Assembly (NCBI GenBank): GCA_945905295.1
Contig: CAMDPX010000042.1
Span: 1 to 40,818 of the forward strand
Direction of reading: 5' to 3'
Source: Planctomyces sp. SH-PL62
Lineage (GTDB): Bacteria; Planctomycetota; Planctomycetia; Planctomycetales; Planctomycetaceae
DNA length: 40,818 nt
The notes under the pieces were generated by a model. It saw nothing but the letters and a program-made list of their open reading frames with translations, was not told the DNA's origin and searched no databases. Position numbers and translations under genes: made by a program. Positions 31,872 to 40,494 of the stretch are shown here, in pieces (position 1 is the stretch's first letter; each line of letters starts with the position of its first letter).

Positions 31872-33494
31872 TCACCCCTCCTTCTTTTTGGCCTTCGGCT
31901 GCGTCAGAGGCCCGGCCATTGGCGGCTTTTCGAAGAATTGTTGATCACCGGTGACCCGCGGGTCGTTGGTGCGAATCAGTTCGGACATCAGCTTTTGATT
32001 CAACTCGGCTCGGACTGATTCATACTTCGGATCGTCGGCGACGTTGTGGAGTTGATGCGGGTCATCGGCGATCACGAATAACTGCTCGCGCGGACGCTTG
32101 ACAAAGGCGACGTCGTAGAACGGCTTCCAATCTGGTTCGTTGCGATGCTTGATGAGCCAGGCCTTGGTCGGGCTGGAGTCCATGTCGGAAAGTGTGACAC
32201 GCGTGTTGTTGGTCAGCGTCGCCACGTCCGGTTCGTCGTTCTCGCCGAGCTTGTACGGATTGCCCATCGGCCAGCGATCCGGTTCGAAGTTGATGATGTA
32301 GAGGTAATCCTTCGTGCGGATCGCGCGTTGCGGGTACGGAAGAAATCCGTCGCGAGCATCCTCGACATGTCGCTCGCGACCGGTCAGCGCGAAGCTGCGC
32401 TGCGGATCGGCTTGACCGGATTTCTCCGATCTCAACACCGGCACAAGACTGCGAGCGGTCATCACCTCTGGCGGCTTGAGGCCGGCGAGTTCCAGAAACG
32501 TCGGAGCGAGATCCGGAAGGCCCACGAAGTCGTCGAGCACTCGGCCACCCTTCGTGCCGGCTCCGCGAATCGCCAGCGTCACGTTCGTGCCGAAGTCGTA
32601 GAGGTTGCACTTGCCGTGAGTGAAACCCGGCGGACCGTGATCACCGCTGACCGCGACCAACGTGTTGTCGAGCTCGCCGATCTCTTCCAACTTCTCCAAC
32701 AACAAACCGATCGCATGATCAAAGGCTTGAATCTCGCCGAAGTAGTCGGCGATGTCCTCGCGGACTTCAGGCACGTCGGGCAGAAACTTCGGCAGCTTGC
32801 CTTTGAGCGAGTCCGGTTCAATTCCCCATAACGCTTTGCCGGAACCGCGTTCCCACATGCGATGCACGTTGGTGGGACCGAACCAATAACAAAACGGTTG
32901 CTCCGGTTTTCGATCCGCGAGGAAGTTCTCGAAGTTGCCGGTCACATCGCGATACAGTTCGGCCTTGGCCTCTTCGAGCGGCTGGCCCTTCTTGACCATC
33001 TGCGTGCAGTTCTCGGAGAAGTTGTTGAACTTACCGCCCGATTTCTCGTAGGCAAATTTCTCGCCGCCGAACGGAGCGTCGTTCGGCGTGCCGGGACTCC
33101 AGACTTTGTACGTCTGCCCGATGTGATAGCCAGCGTCGTTGAGCAACAGCGGAAAGCTAGGAATCTTCGAGTCCCACACGGCTCCTTGCAGAATCGCCGC
33201 TCGGCCGGTGCGCCAGAAATACTGTCCCGACAGCAACGAACTGCGGCACGGAGTACACGACGGCGCGTTAACGTAGGCTCGGCGAAACAACACTCCCTCG
33301 CGCGCGATGCGGTCGATGTTCGGCGTCTTGATGGCGTCGTTGATCGAACCAGGACCGTCGGCTATCGCGAAGATGCTGGCGTAACGGCCCCAGTCGTCAG
33401 CGAACGCTAAGAGAATGTTGGGCCGCTTCGGCTCTGCGGCCCCGGCCGATCCGGTGATGACCAACAGAACCAGCAACACATCGATTTTCGGCAT
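31872..33494 (-). CDS. Secreted sulfatase (CTPCR active-site variant)
   Basis: 540 aa, signal peptide 1-19. Sulfatase fold: [15 protein letters not shown] with the metal aspartates (D33, D34), then the formylglycine site [16 protein letters not shown] with Cys80 as the residue to be oxidised. It keeps the minimal C-x-P-x-R but has Cys in place of the usual Ser. Later motifs are [10 protein letters not shown] (metal Asp/His) and [16 protein letters not shown]. This pattern resembles the N-sulfoglucosamine sulfohydrolase-like subgroup common in planctomycetes. Substrate unknown. It overlaps no neighbour and is the upstream gene of the RidA protein. Confidence 0.92.
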   Translation of the reverse strand: MPKIDVLLVLLVITGSAGAAEPKRPNILLAFADDWGRYASIFAIADGPGSINDAIKTPNIDRIAREGVLFRRAYVNAPSCTPCRSSLLSGQYFWRTGRAAILQGAVWDSKIPSFPLLLNDAGYHIGQTYKVWSPGTPNDAPFGGEKFAYEKSGGKFNNFSENCTQMVKKGQPLEEAKAELYRDVTGNFENFLADRKPEQPFCYWFGPTNVHRMWERGSGKALWGIEPDSLKGKLPKFLPDVPEVREDIADYFGEIQAFDHAIGLLLEKLEEIGELDNTLVAVSGDHGPPGFTHGKCNLYDFGTNVTLAIRGAGTKGGRVLDDFVGLPDLAPTFLELAGLKPPEVMTARSLVPVLRSEKSGQADPQRSFALTGRERHVEDARDGFLPYPQRAIRTKDYLYIINFEPDRWPMGNPYKLGENDEPDVATLTNNTRVTLSDMDSSPTKAWLIKHRNEPDWKPFYDVAFVKRPREQLFVIADDPHQLHNVADDPKYESVRAELNQKLMSELIRTNDPRVTGDQQFFEKPPMAGPLTQPKAKKKEG

Positions 33495-33524
33495 GTTTCG
33501 TTTCCTGCTTGGACTGGCGGTTCC

Positions 33525-33604
33525 ATCCGTGCGATCCGCGTCATCCGTGTTCTTTCATCATGGCGTGAAACTCAAAGAACACGGATCACGCGGATGACAC
33601 GGAT
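33525..33604. repeat. 31-bp inverted repeat built of ATCCGYG units
   Basis: Arms 33525-33555 and 33574-33604 pair with three mismatches around an 18-base centre. Each arm is itself made of repeated ATCCGTG/ATCCGCG units. It lies between two sulfatase genes, 12 bases before the stop codon of the upstream-transcribed one. Confidence 0.8.
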
Positions 33605-33615
33605 TCGTGCGGCCG

Positions 33616-35280
33616 TCACGGATTCTTCGCCCCCTTTTTCTTGGGTGCGGCTTTCGTGTCTGATTTCTGATCGAGCGGAAGATCACGCATCGCTAATTCA
33701 CGAAACTCATCGGTCGCTTTGTTCCACAGTTGTCCGAGCTCCAGGACTTTCTCCGGTTGTTTGCTGGCTAGGTCGTTCGCTTCCGCTCGATCTTTGCCGA
33801 GGTCGTACAGCTCCCAAGTTTCTTTTCCGTTCGTTGGCTGATTGGCAGCAGTGACGAGCTTCCAATCGCCAACGCGGATCGCCTTGTTGTTTTCATGCAG
33901 CCACCAGAGATATTCACGTGCGACACTGCGATCCTTTGTGAACGCGGGCATCAAACTCTTGCCCGGAGCGGATGGAACGGGTTGACCTTCCCACGTTTCA
34001 ATCCGCTTTCCGCCGACCGCTTCGAGAATCGTCGGGACGAGATCAATCAAATGCCCGGGATCGTTCCGCAGTTCACCACGAGCCGCGATCCCCTTCGGCC
34101 AATGCGCGATCAGCGAGGTCGAGATGCCCCCTTCATGCACCCACGTCTTGTTGCGGCGGAACGGAGTATTCGCCGCGTTCGACCAGCCGGGGCCGAGGCA
34201 CAGGTAAGTCGGGTCCGACCCGGCCGGGGCTGTGCGATCGTGTCCGTTGCCGCGAACCATGAGCTCCGCGCTCGCGCCGTTGTCCGAGCAAAAGAAGATC
34301 AACGTGTTGTCGAACGCCCGCATCGACCGAAGCTGTTCAACGAGCCGTCCGATCTCGCGATCCATGCGATCGACCATCGCCGCGTGAACCGCCATCTTCG
34401 CCACTTGGAAGTCGCGCTGCTCGGCGTTGAGTTCGTCCCAAGGCAACGGCCGATTGATCTCGCCGGGGCCAAGCTTCACCAACGCATCGGGAAACGCATA
34501 CGGCGGCCCAACCTCACGCTCCGGCGCAGAGAGACCGCAGCTCAGCAAGCCCATCGACTTCTGCCGCTGCCAGCGTGTGTCTCGCGCGGCGGTCCAGCCG
34601 CCACGATACTTGTCGCGATACTTCGCGATGTCCTCCGCCAACGCGTGCAGCGGGAAGTGCGGCGCCGTGAAGGCGACGTAAGAGAAGAACGGCCGATCGG
34701 CGTGCTGGTTTGTGTGCTCCTTGAGGCACTTGATCGCGTGGTCGGCGATCATCGTCGTGACGTAGCTGGGATGCTTCGGATCGACCGGCGGCAACTTCTT
34801 GTCATCCTCAAAATGATTCTGCGGAGCGAAGAAGCTGTTGTGATCCTCCAAGCTGTATGAGCGATCGAAACCGCCCGCCAATCGTGATCCATCGACATGC
34901 CACTTGCCGGAGTGATACGAGCGATAGCCCAGCGGCTTGAGCATGTCGGGCAGCAACCGCGCCCAGGCCGGCCGAGTCCCCTGCCCTCCCCCCTTCGGTC
35001 CATTTGGCAGCGCATCCCGACGCACTTGCTGAGCGTAGTAGCCGGTCAGCAACGCCGCTCGCGAAGGCCAGCAGCGAGCCGTGTTGTAGAACTGCGTGAA
35101 CCGCAACCCGTTCTTGGCCAGCCCATCGAGCACCGGCGTTTCGATCTCGCCGCCGTAGCAACCGAGGTCCGAAAAGCCGAGGTCATCGGCGAGGATGACT
35201 ACGACGTTTGGTCGAGCAGGCTCAGCAGCCGATAAAGGAATCGAAAACTGCAGAACGACGGTAAGCAACACGAGTCGCAT
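33616..35280 (-). CDS. Secreted arylsulfatase (CWPSR)
   Basis: 554 aa with signal peptide MRLVLLTVVLQFSIPLSA. Classic arylsulfatase A-like layout: NVVVILADDLGFSDLGCYGG, the canonical formylglycine site ARCWPSRAALLTG (Cys70), SYHSGKWHVDG, FFCSDNGASAELM (metal Asp/Asn), and the substrate-binding GISTSLIAHWPKGI plus HLIDLVPTILEAVGG. The C-terminal Lys/Ala tail is low complexity. It needs a formylglycine-generating enzyme that is not encoded in the window. It is the most conventional of the four full-length sulfatases here. Confidence 0.95.
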   Translation of the reverse strand: MRLVLLTVVLQFSIPLSAAEPARPNVVVILADDLGFSDLGCYGGEIETPVLDGLAKNGLRFTQFYNTARCWPSRAALLTGYYAQQVRRDALPNGPKGGGQGTRPAWARLLPDMLKPLGYRSYHSGKWHVDGSRLAGGFDRSYSLEDHNSFFAPQNHFEDDKKLPPVDPKHPSYVTTMIADHAIKCLKEHTNQHADRPFFSYVAFTAPHFPLHALAEDIAKYRDKYRGGWTAARDTRWQRQKSMGLLSCGLSAPEREVGPPYAFPDALVKLGPGEINRPLPWDELNAEQRDFQVAKMAVHAAMVDRMDREIGRLVEQLRSMRAFDNTLIFFCSDNGASAELMVRGNGHDRTAPAGSDPTYLCLGPGWSNAANTPFRRNKTWVHEGGISTSLIAHWPKGIAARGELRNDPGHLIDLVPTILEAVGGKRIETWEGQPVPSAPGKSLMPAFTKDRSVAREYLWWLHENNKAIRVGDWKLVTAANQPTNGKETWELYDLGKDRAEANDLASKQPEKVLELGQLWNKATDEFRELAMRDLPLDQKSDTKAAPKKKGAKNP

Positions 35281-35335
35281 CGTGGCACCTCTCTCGAATA
35301 TCTAACAACCGATATCAACCGGAACGCAGAAAAGG

Positions 35336-35409
35336 GCCCGACGAATGAAAGGAGACGACGAATGAGATCCGCCTTGAAGACATTCGTCGTCTCCTTTCAT
35401 TCGTCGGGC
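35336..35409. repeat. 29-bp perfect inverted repeat, CGACGAAT family
   Basis: Arms 35336-35364 and 35381-35409 match perfectly. They differ from the arms at 21166/21203 only at a position or two, while the loops are unrelated. It lies between the sulfatase start and the stop of the ABM-fold gene. Confidence 0.88.
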
Positions 35410-35438
35410 TCCTTTCCTCCGCATATCACGCCACTCGA

Positions 35439-35723
35439 TTAGTGCTTGTAAACCTTGTGCATCGGCCGGCCGGAGAGGATTTGTTCTTTGCCCCACGTCG
35501 TCACGTCGCGAAACGCCTGGCTTTGGATGAAGCTCTTGAAGGCTTCCTCGTCGGACCATTCGCTGGTGATGAGGTACGACGCCCCGTCGCTGACATCCTT
35601 CCACAACGTTGAATCGGTGTGCCCGGCCGCGGCTCGCAACGCGCCCAGCACGCCGGCAAACTTGGTCTCGAAGTCCTGCTGCTTGCCTTCGATCACATGA
35701 TAATTCATTCCGACAGTCACCAT
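35439..35723 (-). CDS. ABM-fold (antibiotic biosynthesis monooxygenase-like) protein
   Basis: 94 aa with a dimeric ferredoxin-like alpha/beta-barrel pattern. It opens MVTVGMNYHVIEGKQQDFETKF, has a helix FAGVLGALRAAAG, the strand TLWKDVSDGASYLITSEWSDEEAFKSFI, and the C-terminal FRDVTTWGKEQILSGRPMHKVY. Members include quinol monooxygenases and haem-degrading enzymes, but most are stress-related and uncharacterised. The haem-contacting Asn/Trp pattern of IsdG is not evident. No operon partner is clear. Confidence 0.82.
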   Translation of the reverse strand: MVTVGMNYHVIEGKQQDFETKFAGVLGALRAAAGHTDSTLWKDVSDGASYLITSEWSDEEAFKSFIQSQAFRDVTTWGKEQILSGRPMHKVYKH

Positions 35724-35883
35724 CTTGCACTCTCCTGTTGAAGCTTCAAACGGAATTCAAAACAGCACACCCGCGAATGACACCGCCGAACGCGGGGGGC
35801 GGATCGTACAAATCGGCCCGCTCATCCAACAGCACGACGGCAACCACTCGCTGGCGCGTCGTGCCGGTGGGGCTTGTCGGCGA

Positions 35884-37188
35884 TCAACGACTCTTGGGAC
35901 GCGACCCGGCCCACCAGGTATCCAGCTCTTTGGTCAGAGTGCTGACTCGTGCCGACTCCGATGCCGCGAGGTTTTTCGTTTCCTGCGGATCGGCCTTGAG
36001 ATCGAAGAGTTCGACGACGCTGTCAGGCTCGTTGTTCGCGTCGGGGACGATCAGCTTCCATTCGCCGCGCACGAGCCAACGCCAGCGGAGGCTCGCGGCT
36101 GGATTCTGCAAATCGCGAGAGTCGTGCGTGAAGCACTCGCCGAAGACCGTCTCGCGTTTGGCCACGGCGGCCTCGTCGAGCAGGTTGAGTCCCGGCAACT
36201 CCGCCGGGCGTTTCACGCCGACGGCCTCGAGCACCGTCGGCAGGATGTCGAGCGAACTGATCGGCGTGTCGCTCATCTTCGGAGCGACCTTGCCAGGCCA
36301 GCGGACCATGATCGGCGTGCGCAGGCCGCCGTCGTATTGCGACTGCTTCGACTTCGGAGCGTATTGCGGCTTGTCGATGCTCTGAATCCAGCCGTTGTCG
36401 GTGACATAAATCACGATCGTGTTCTCGGCCAGCTTTTGTTCTTCCAGATGATCGAGCAGTTGTCCGCAGGTCTCGTCGAAGAACTCGCACATCGCCCAAT
36501 ACCGAGCGACATGTTCCGACTTGGTCAGCGATTTGTATTTGTCGAACAGCCGCTCTGGCGGGTTGTGCGGAGTGTGCGGCAACATCGGCGCGTACCAGAC
36601 AAAGAACGGCTTGTCCTTCTTCTTCGCCTCACCGATGAAATCGTAAATCGGCTGCATCGTCTTGCGGCCGATGTCGAGTCCCGCATCGCCGTGCCGCTGA
36701 CCCTTCGTCATGCCGTGCGTGAACCCGCCGCGAGAATAATCTCCTTGCCACCACTTACCCGTTTGCAAAGTCAGATATCCCGCGCTCGTCAGTAGCCGAG
36801 GCAACGTCGGCTGCGCGTCCATGAACCGACTCATCGTTTCCCGCCCGGCGGCGAAGGTGTCTTTGTCTTTCGAGCCTCCCGGCGGATCGTTGTTGGCGAT
36901 CTTGTGCTGATGCGGATACTTCCCGGTGATGAGGCTCGCCAAACTGGGGCAGCACAGAGAACTCGTCACATACCCGCGCCGGAAGACGAGACTCTCGCGG
37001 GCCAACCGATCGAGCCTCGGCGTAAGAATGTGCGGATGCCCCATGAAACCGTAATCGGTCCAGGCTTGATCGTCGGACACGATCAACACGACGTTCGGCG
37101 GCAATGTCTTGCGTGTTTCCTGCGCGGTGGCACTACTGACTGCGAACAGCACCGCCAGTAAGCCGAGAAACAATCGTCGTCGTTGCAT
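35884..37188 (-). CDS. Sulfatase-family protein lacking the active-site arginine (CCPSL)
   Basis: 434 aa from MQRRRLFLGL (signal peptide 1-22); an upstream in-frame ATG at 37248 is less likely. The sulfatase fold is clear: PNVVLIVSDDQAWTDYGFMG, GKWWQGDYSRGGFTHG, VIYVTDNGWIQSIDK, then TPIMVRWPGKVAP and SSLDILPTVLEAVGV. The active-site segment reads SSLCCPSLASLITGKY: Cys79 is in place but the Arg of C-x-P-S-R is Leu83. That arginine normally guides formylglycine formation and stabilises it, so the enzyme may be inactive, unmodified or repurposed. Unlike the fragment at 17342 the gene is intact, which argues for a retained function. Confidence 0.88.
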   Translation of the reverse strand: MQRRRLFLGLLAVLFAVSSATAQETRKTLPPNVVLIVSDDQAWTDYGFMGHPHILTPRLDRLARESLVFRRGYVTSSLCCPSLASLITGKYPHQHKIANNDPPGGSKDKDTFAAGRETMSRFMDAQPTLPRLLTSAGYLTLQTGKWWQGDYSRGGFTHGMTKGQRHGDAGLDIGRKTMQPIYDFIGEAKKKDKPFFVWYAPMLPHTPHNPPERLFDKYKSLTKSEHVARYWAMCEFFDETCGQLLDHLEEQKLAENTIVIYVTDNGWIQSIDKPQYAPKSKQSQYDGGLRTPIMVRWPGKVAPKMSDTPISSLDILPTVLEAVGVKRPAELPGLNLLDEAAVAKRETVFGECFTHDSRDLQNPAASLRWRWLVRGEWKLIVPDANNEPDSVVELFDLKADPQETKNLAASESARVSTLTKELDTWWAGSRPKSR

Positions 37189-37228
37189 CGAATGCTCGTT
37201 TCCATGAGGAGTGCTGAGCGACTTTCGG

Positions 37229-37310
37229 AAAAACGGTATCACGGCCATCGGCTGACGGCGTTCGGCCGAAAGCCGTCAGCCGATGGCCGACAGCCGTATT
37301 ACCGTTTTTG
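37229..37310. repeat. GCCGATGGCCG-family palindrome
   Basis: The inner 18-bp perfect arms lie at 37242-37259 and 37272-37289. The outer arms AAAAACGGTA...TACCGTTTTT extend the structure. The family also occurs at 6571-6638. It separates two sulfatase genes and touches the 3' end of the one at 37299. Confidence 0.75.
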
Positions 37311-38894
37311 AATCGTTCCACGTTCGCGAAGCTGTTTGAACAACAACTGCAACTCGGCCACCTTCTCCGGGTGCTTCGCGACCAGGTTGTTTTGTTCGGC
37401 AAGGTCGTCTGCCAAGTGAAAGAGTTGTCCGGCTTGAGCCGCGTCCTTCTTGGATTGCTCGGCCTGCCGTCCTCCTCCGCCAGGTTGGATGAATTTCCAA
37501 TCGCCTTGCCGAATTGCGAACGGTCCTTGCGTGCCGCCAGTGTGTGCGACGAAATGCGGCCTCGGCGGCAAGTCGGTTTTCTCACCGAGCAGTGCGGGCA
37601 GCACGTTGAAGCTGTCGGCCGCCGCGTCCTTCGGCAACGACACGCCCGTCAGCGAGGCGAACGTCGCCGTCATGTCCAAATGCGCGATGAGCGTGTTGTT
37701 CGTCGTCGCCGGTTTGATGCGGCCCGGCCAGCGAGCGATGAACGGCACGCGATGACCTCCCTCAAACAACGTGCCCTTCGTGCCGCGCAGCGGGGCGTTC
37801 GGGTGATAGTCGAACTTGCCGACGTCCTCGTAGCCGTCGTCCATCACACCGCCGTTGTCGCTGGTGAAGATGACCAGCGTGTTGTCGCTCAGTTTCAGCC
37901 GGTCGAGAGCCGACAAGACTTGGCCGACGGTGTCATCGAGTTCGTGAATCGCATCGCCGCGTGTTCCGACCGGACTCGTCCCCTTGAATCGCGGATGCGG
38001 CACTCGCGGAACGTGGATGCCGTGCGTCGCGAGATACAAGAAGAACGGCTTCGAGGCGTCCGCCTTCGCCTGCCGTTCGACGAACGAGATCGCTTTCGCG
38101 GCAAACGTGTCGGCCATGTCTTCGTCGGTCCAGCGAGCCGCTTTCCCGCCGGTCATCCAACCGATGCGGCCGACACCCTTGATGATCGTGAAGTCGTGCC
38201 CGTGCGTGTGCTTCAACTTGAGCAGTTCCGGATTCTCTTTGCCCGTCGGTTCGCTGCCGACCTTCATCTTGTAGTTCACTTGAATCGGATCGCTGGGATC
38301 GAGTCCCGCGACGCGATGATCTTCGACATAAACACACGGCACTCGATCGCCCGTCGCCGGCATCAGGAAGGCGTAGTCGAATCCAATCTCCAGCGGCCCC
38401 GGTTTGAGTTCGCCGTTCCATTCGGGCCCGCCGGGGCCTCCCAGGCCGAGATGCCATTTGCCAACCACGCCCGTCGCATAGCCCGCTTGTTTGAGCACCG
38501 AAGCGATCGTCGTCGTCCCCGTCGGAATCAGCAGCGGCGCGTCTCCCGGAGCGATCCGCGATCCGGCTTCCTGACGCCACGCATACCGCCCGGTCAACAA
38601 CGCCGATCGTGTTGGCGTGCAGGTCGAGGCGGGTGAGTGCGCGTCGGTGAATCGACACCCTTGCGACGCCAGACGATCCAGATTCGGGGTCTTCGCGTGC
38701 TTGGCTCCGTAACACGACAAGTCGCCGTACCCGATGTCGTCCGCCATGATGAAGACGATGTTGGGACGATCGGCAGCATCGACGCGACCGACGAGAAACG
38801 CCACGACCAGCGTGAGAATGACCAGTGGTCGCAATCTCGGAGAATGAAAAATGAGAAATGGAGAATGGAAAATGGGAAATGAGAAGTAAGACAT
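37299..38894 (-). CDS. Secreted sulfatase (CTPTR) with repeat-derived N-terminus
   Basis: 531 aa from MSYFSFPIFH; an ATG seven codons upstream (38915) is possible. The first about 20 residues (Phe/Ser/Pro-rich) are encoded by an AT-rich palindromic repeat and precede the true signal core LVILTLVVAFLVGRVDA. The sulfatase motifs follow: PNIVFIMADDIGYGDLSCYG, the formylglycine site STCTPTRSALLTGRY (Cys92, Thr variant), VVGKWHLGLGG, FTSDNGGVMDDGYED, and GGHRVPFIARWPGRI followed by HLDMTATFASLTGV. Function: hydrolysis of a sulfate ester, probably on a polysaccharide. The C-terminus ends within the palindrome at 37229-37310. Confidence 0.92.
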   Translation of the reverse strand: MSYFSFPIFHSPFLIFHSPRLRPLVILTLVVAFLVGRVDAADRPNIVFIMADDIGYGDLSCYGAKHAKTPNLDRLASQGCRFTDAHSPASTCTPTRSALLTGRYAWRQEAGSRIAPGDAPLLIPTGTTTIASVLKQAGYATGVVGKWHLGLGGPGGPEWNGELKPGPLEIGFDYAFLMPATGDRVPCVYVEDHRVAGLDPSDPIQVNYKMKVGSEPTGKENPELLKLKHTHGHDFTIIKGVGRIGWMTGGKAARWTDEDMADTFAAKAISFVERQAKADASKPFFLYLATHGIHVPRVPHPRFKGTSPVGTRGDAIHELDDTVGQVLSALDRLKLSDNTLVIFTSDNGGVMDDGYEDVGKFDYHPNAPLRGTKGTLFEGGHRVPFIARWPGRIKPATTNNTLIAHLDMTATFASLTGVSLPKDAAADSFNVLPALLGEKTDLPPRPHFVAHTGGTQGPFAIRQGDWKFIQPGGGGRQAEQSKKDAAQAGQLFHLADDLAEQNNLVAKHPEKVAELQLLFKQLRERGTIQKR

Positions 38895-38934
38895 TTTGTA
38901 TTTTCCATTTCTCATTTCTCATTCTCCATTCTCG
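38837..38934. repeat. AT-rich imperfect palindrome of GAGAATGG/AAATGAG units
   Basis: A run of GAAAAATGAGAAATGGAGAATGG-like units on one side is followed by complementary CATTTCTCATTTCTCATTCTCC-like units on the other. It overlaps the 5' end of the sulfatase gene at 37299-38894 and its leader. Its base composition is far more AT-rich than its surroundings. Confidence 0.8.
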
Positions 38935-38954
38935 TGCTTGATGATTGCTTCGCG

Positions 38955-39743
38955 TCAGGAACACGCTCGGTCGAGATGCACGTAGCCGCCATCGACGTGG
39001 ATCAGTTGGCCGGTCGTGTGGCTCGAACGAGGCGACAGCAGAAACGCGACCATGTTGGCGATCTCGTCGCATGATGTCATGCGATGACCCAGCGGGATTC
39101 GCGATTCGATCTGCCGCCGGGTCTCGTCGGGAATCGGCACGGTGCTCAGCCACGAGGCGTACATCGGAGTCCAGCACTCGGCAACGATCACCGCGTTGAC
39201 GCGAATGTCGTACTTGGCCAACTCGACCGCCCACTCGCGAGTCAGAGCGTTCCGCCCACCGTTCGCTGCCGCGTAGGCCGACGTCCCCCCCTGCCCTGTC
39301 TCGGCGACCTTCGAGCCGATGTTGACGATCGCGCCGCGCGACTTCTTCAACTCCGGCAAAGCAAAGTGCGCGAGCTCGTAGTAATGGACCAGATTCTTTC
39401 GCAGCGACGCGAGGAACCGTTCGGTGTCGCCATGTTCGAGATTCACGCCATCGTTGATACCGGCATTGTTGACCAACCCGTCGATGCGTCCGAACTTCGC
39501 CAATGTGGCCTCAACCGCGCGGCGGCACTCGTCGGTCTGAGACAACTCCGCCGCGATACCGAACGCTCGACCTCCGCTGGCTGCGACCGATCGCACGACC
39601 GCGTCGTTGTCAGCAGCGTTGCGGCCAATCACAACGGGAACCGCACCCTCGGCCGCAAGCACGCGAACAACCCCTTCGCCAATCCCTTTGGCTCCACCGC
39701 TGACGAGGATCACTTTGTCTGATAGTTCCAATTGCATCTGCAT
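38955..39743 (-). CDS. SDR-family sugar dehydrogenase-like, YxxxN active site
   Basis: 262-aa short-chain dehydrogenase. The NAD-binding motif is SGGAKGIGEG (15-24), followed by LVNNAGINDG and IVNIGSKVAETGQGG. The active site reads SAYAAANGGRNALTREWAVEL: Tyr157 is present, but the lysine four residues later is Asn161. The general layout is that of L-fucose/sugar-dehydrogenase-like SDRs, matching the sulfatase-rich context, where freed sugars would be oxidised. ATG at 39743 or 39737 are both possible; AGGA suits the second better. The C-terminus ends LIHVDGGYVHLDRA. Confidence 0.85.
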   Translation of the reverse strand: MQMQLELSDKVILVSGGAKGIGEGVVRVLAAEGAVPVVIGRNAADNDAVVRSVAASGGRAFGIAAELSQTDECRRAVEATLAKFGRIDGLVNNAGINDGVNLEHGDTERFLASLRKNLVHYYELAHFALPELKKSRGAIVNIGSKVAETGQGGTSAYAAANGGRNALTREWAVELAKYDIRVNAVIVAECWTPMYASWLSTVPIPDETRRQIESRIPLGHRMTSCDEIANMVAFLLSPRSSHTTGQLIHVDGGYVHLDRACS

Positions 39744-39815
39744 GGTTCCTGAAATCTACGAAGTTGCCTCGGCCAGCGGATCATAGGCCCTGACTCCGCA
39801 TGAAACGACCTCATC

Positions 39816-39838
39816 GTAGTTGGGCATTCTTGCCCGAC
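39816..39838 (+). repeat. GTAG-footed hairpin
   Basis: GTAG, TT, stem GGGCA, loop TTCT, TGCCC. It lies in the 214-base divergent gap between the SDR and the truncated kinase, together with an otherwise featureless leader. Confidence 0.5.
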
Positions 39839-39957
39839 CAATGACGGGCCAGAGTTCCCGTCCTCGTCCGGTTCGCTGCCTTCTAACCACCGACGTTGAT
39901 ACTTTGGATGCTCGCCACGACATCGCTTTCCACCTTGCGGCACCGGGAGCATCCCCC

Positions 39958-40494
39958 ATGACTGAAAAACACCTCCTCTTCGCCGTGCTGGCCTTTGAGA
40001 GCGATCTCATCGACCTCGCGCAGCTCACCGCCGCTTGCCGAGCGTGGGTCGCCGACAAATCGAAACCGATTGCCGACTTGCTCGTCGAGCGGGGTTGGAT
40101 CACCGCCGAGGATCGCGGCTTCGTCGAGAAGCAACTCGAACGCAAGCTGGCCAAGCATCAGCACGATCCGCGAGTCACATTGAACTCGGTGGTGCGTGGC
40201 GACGTCTGCGACGCGATCAAGCAAGTCGAGGATGCCGACATCCAGCAGTCGCTCAGTTCGTGGCCGTCGAGCGGGCCGGTGCTGATCGAAACGATTGGCG
40301 AAACGCTCGGCGAGCCAGAGCAGCCCAAGTCGCGCTACACCTGGCTCAGCGAAGTCGGCAAAGGGGGACTCGGCAAAGTCTGGCTGGCGCGGGACAACGA
40401 TCTGGCTCGCGAGGTCGCGCTCAAGGAAGTGAAGCTCGGCTCGGCCTCGACGGAGGCGGTGCGGCGGCTGATCAAAGAGAAGTCCGTAGCCTGA
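39958..40494 (+). pseudogene. Ser/Thr kinase truncated after the ATP-binding lobe
   Basis: 178 residues from MTEKHLLFAVL, with GGGAG before the ATG. An N-terminal helical segment (LIDLAQLTAACRAWVADKSKPIADLLVERGWIT) is typical of planctomycete kinases. The kinase N-lobe begins YTWLSEVGKGGLGKVWLARD and includes the lysine of VALKEVKLG. The frame then ends KEKSVA-stop exactly where a GTAGCCTGACTC repeat begins (40486). The catalytic loop, DFG and C-lobe are absent, and no matching sequence is seen to the window end, so this cannot be an active kinase. The missing part may lie beyond 40818 or be deleted. Confidence 0.8.

Noticed and set aside
37308-38636. 442-codon plus-strand open frame opposite a sulfatase
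   Set aside because: The Arg/Val-rich translation has no family motif, and the opposite strand encodes a sulfatase with all active-site blocks.
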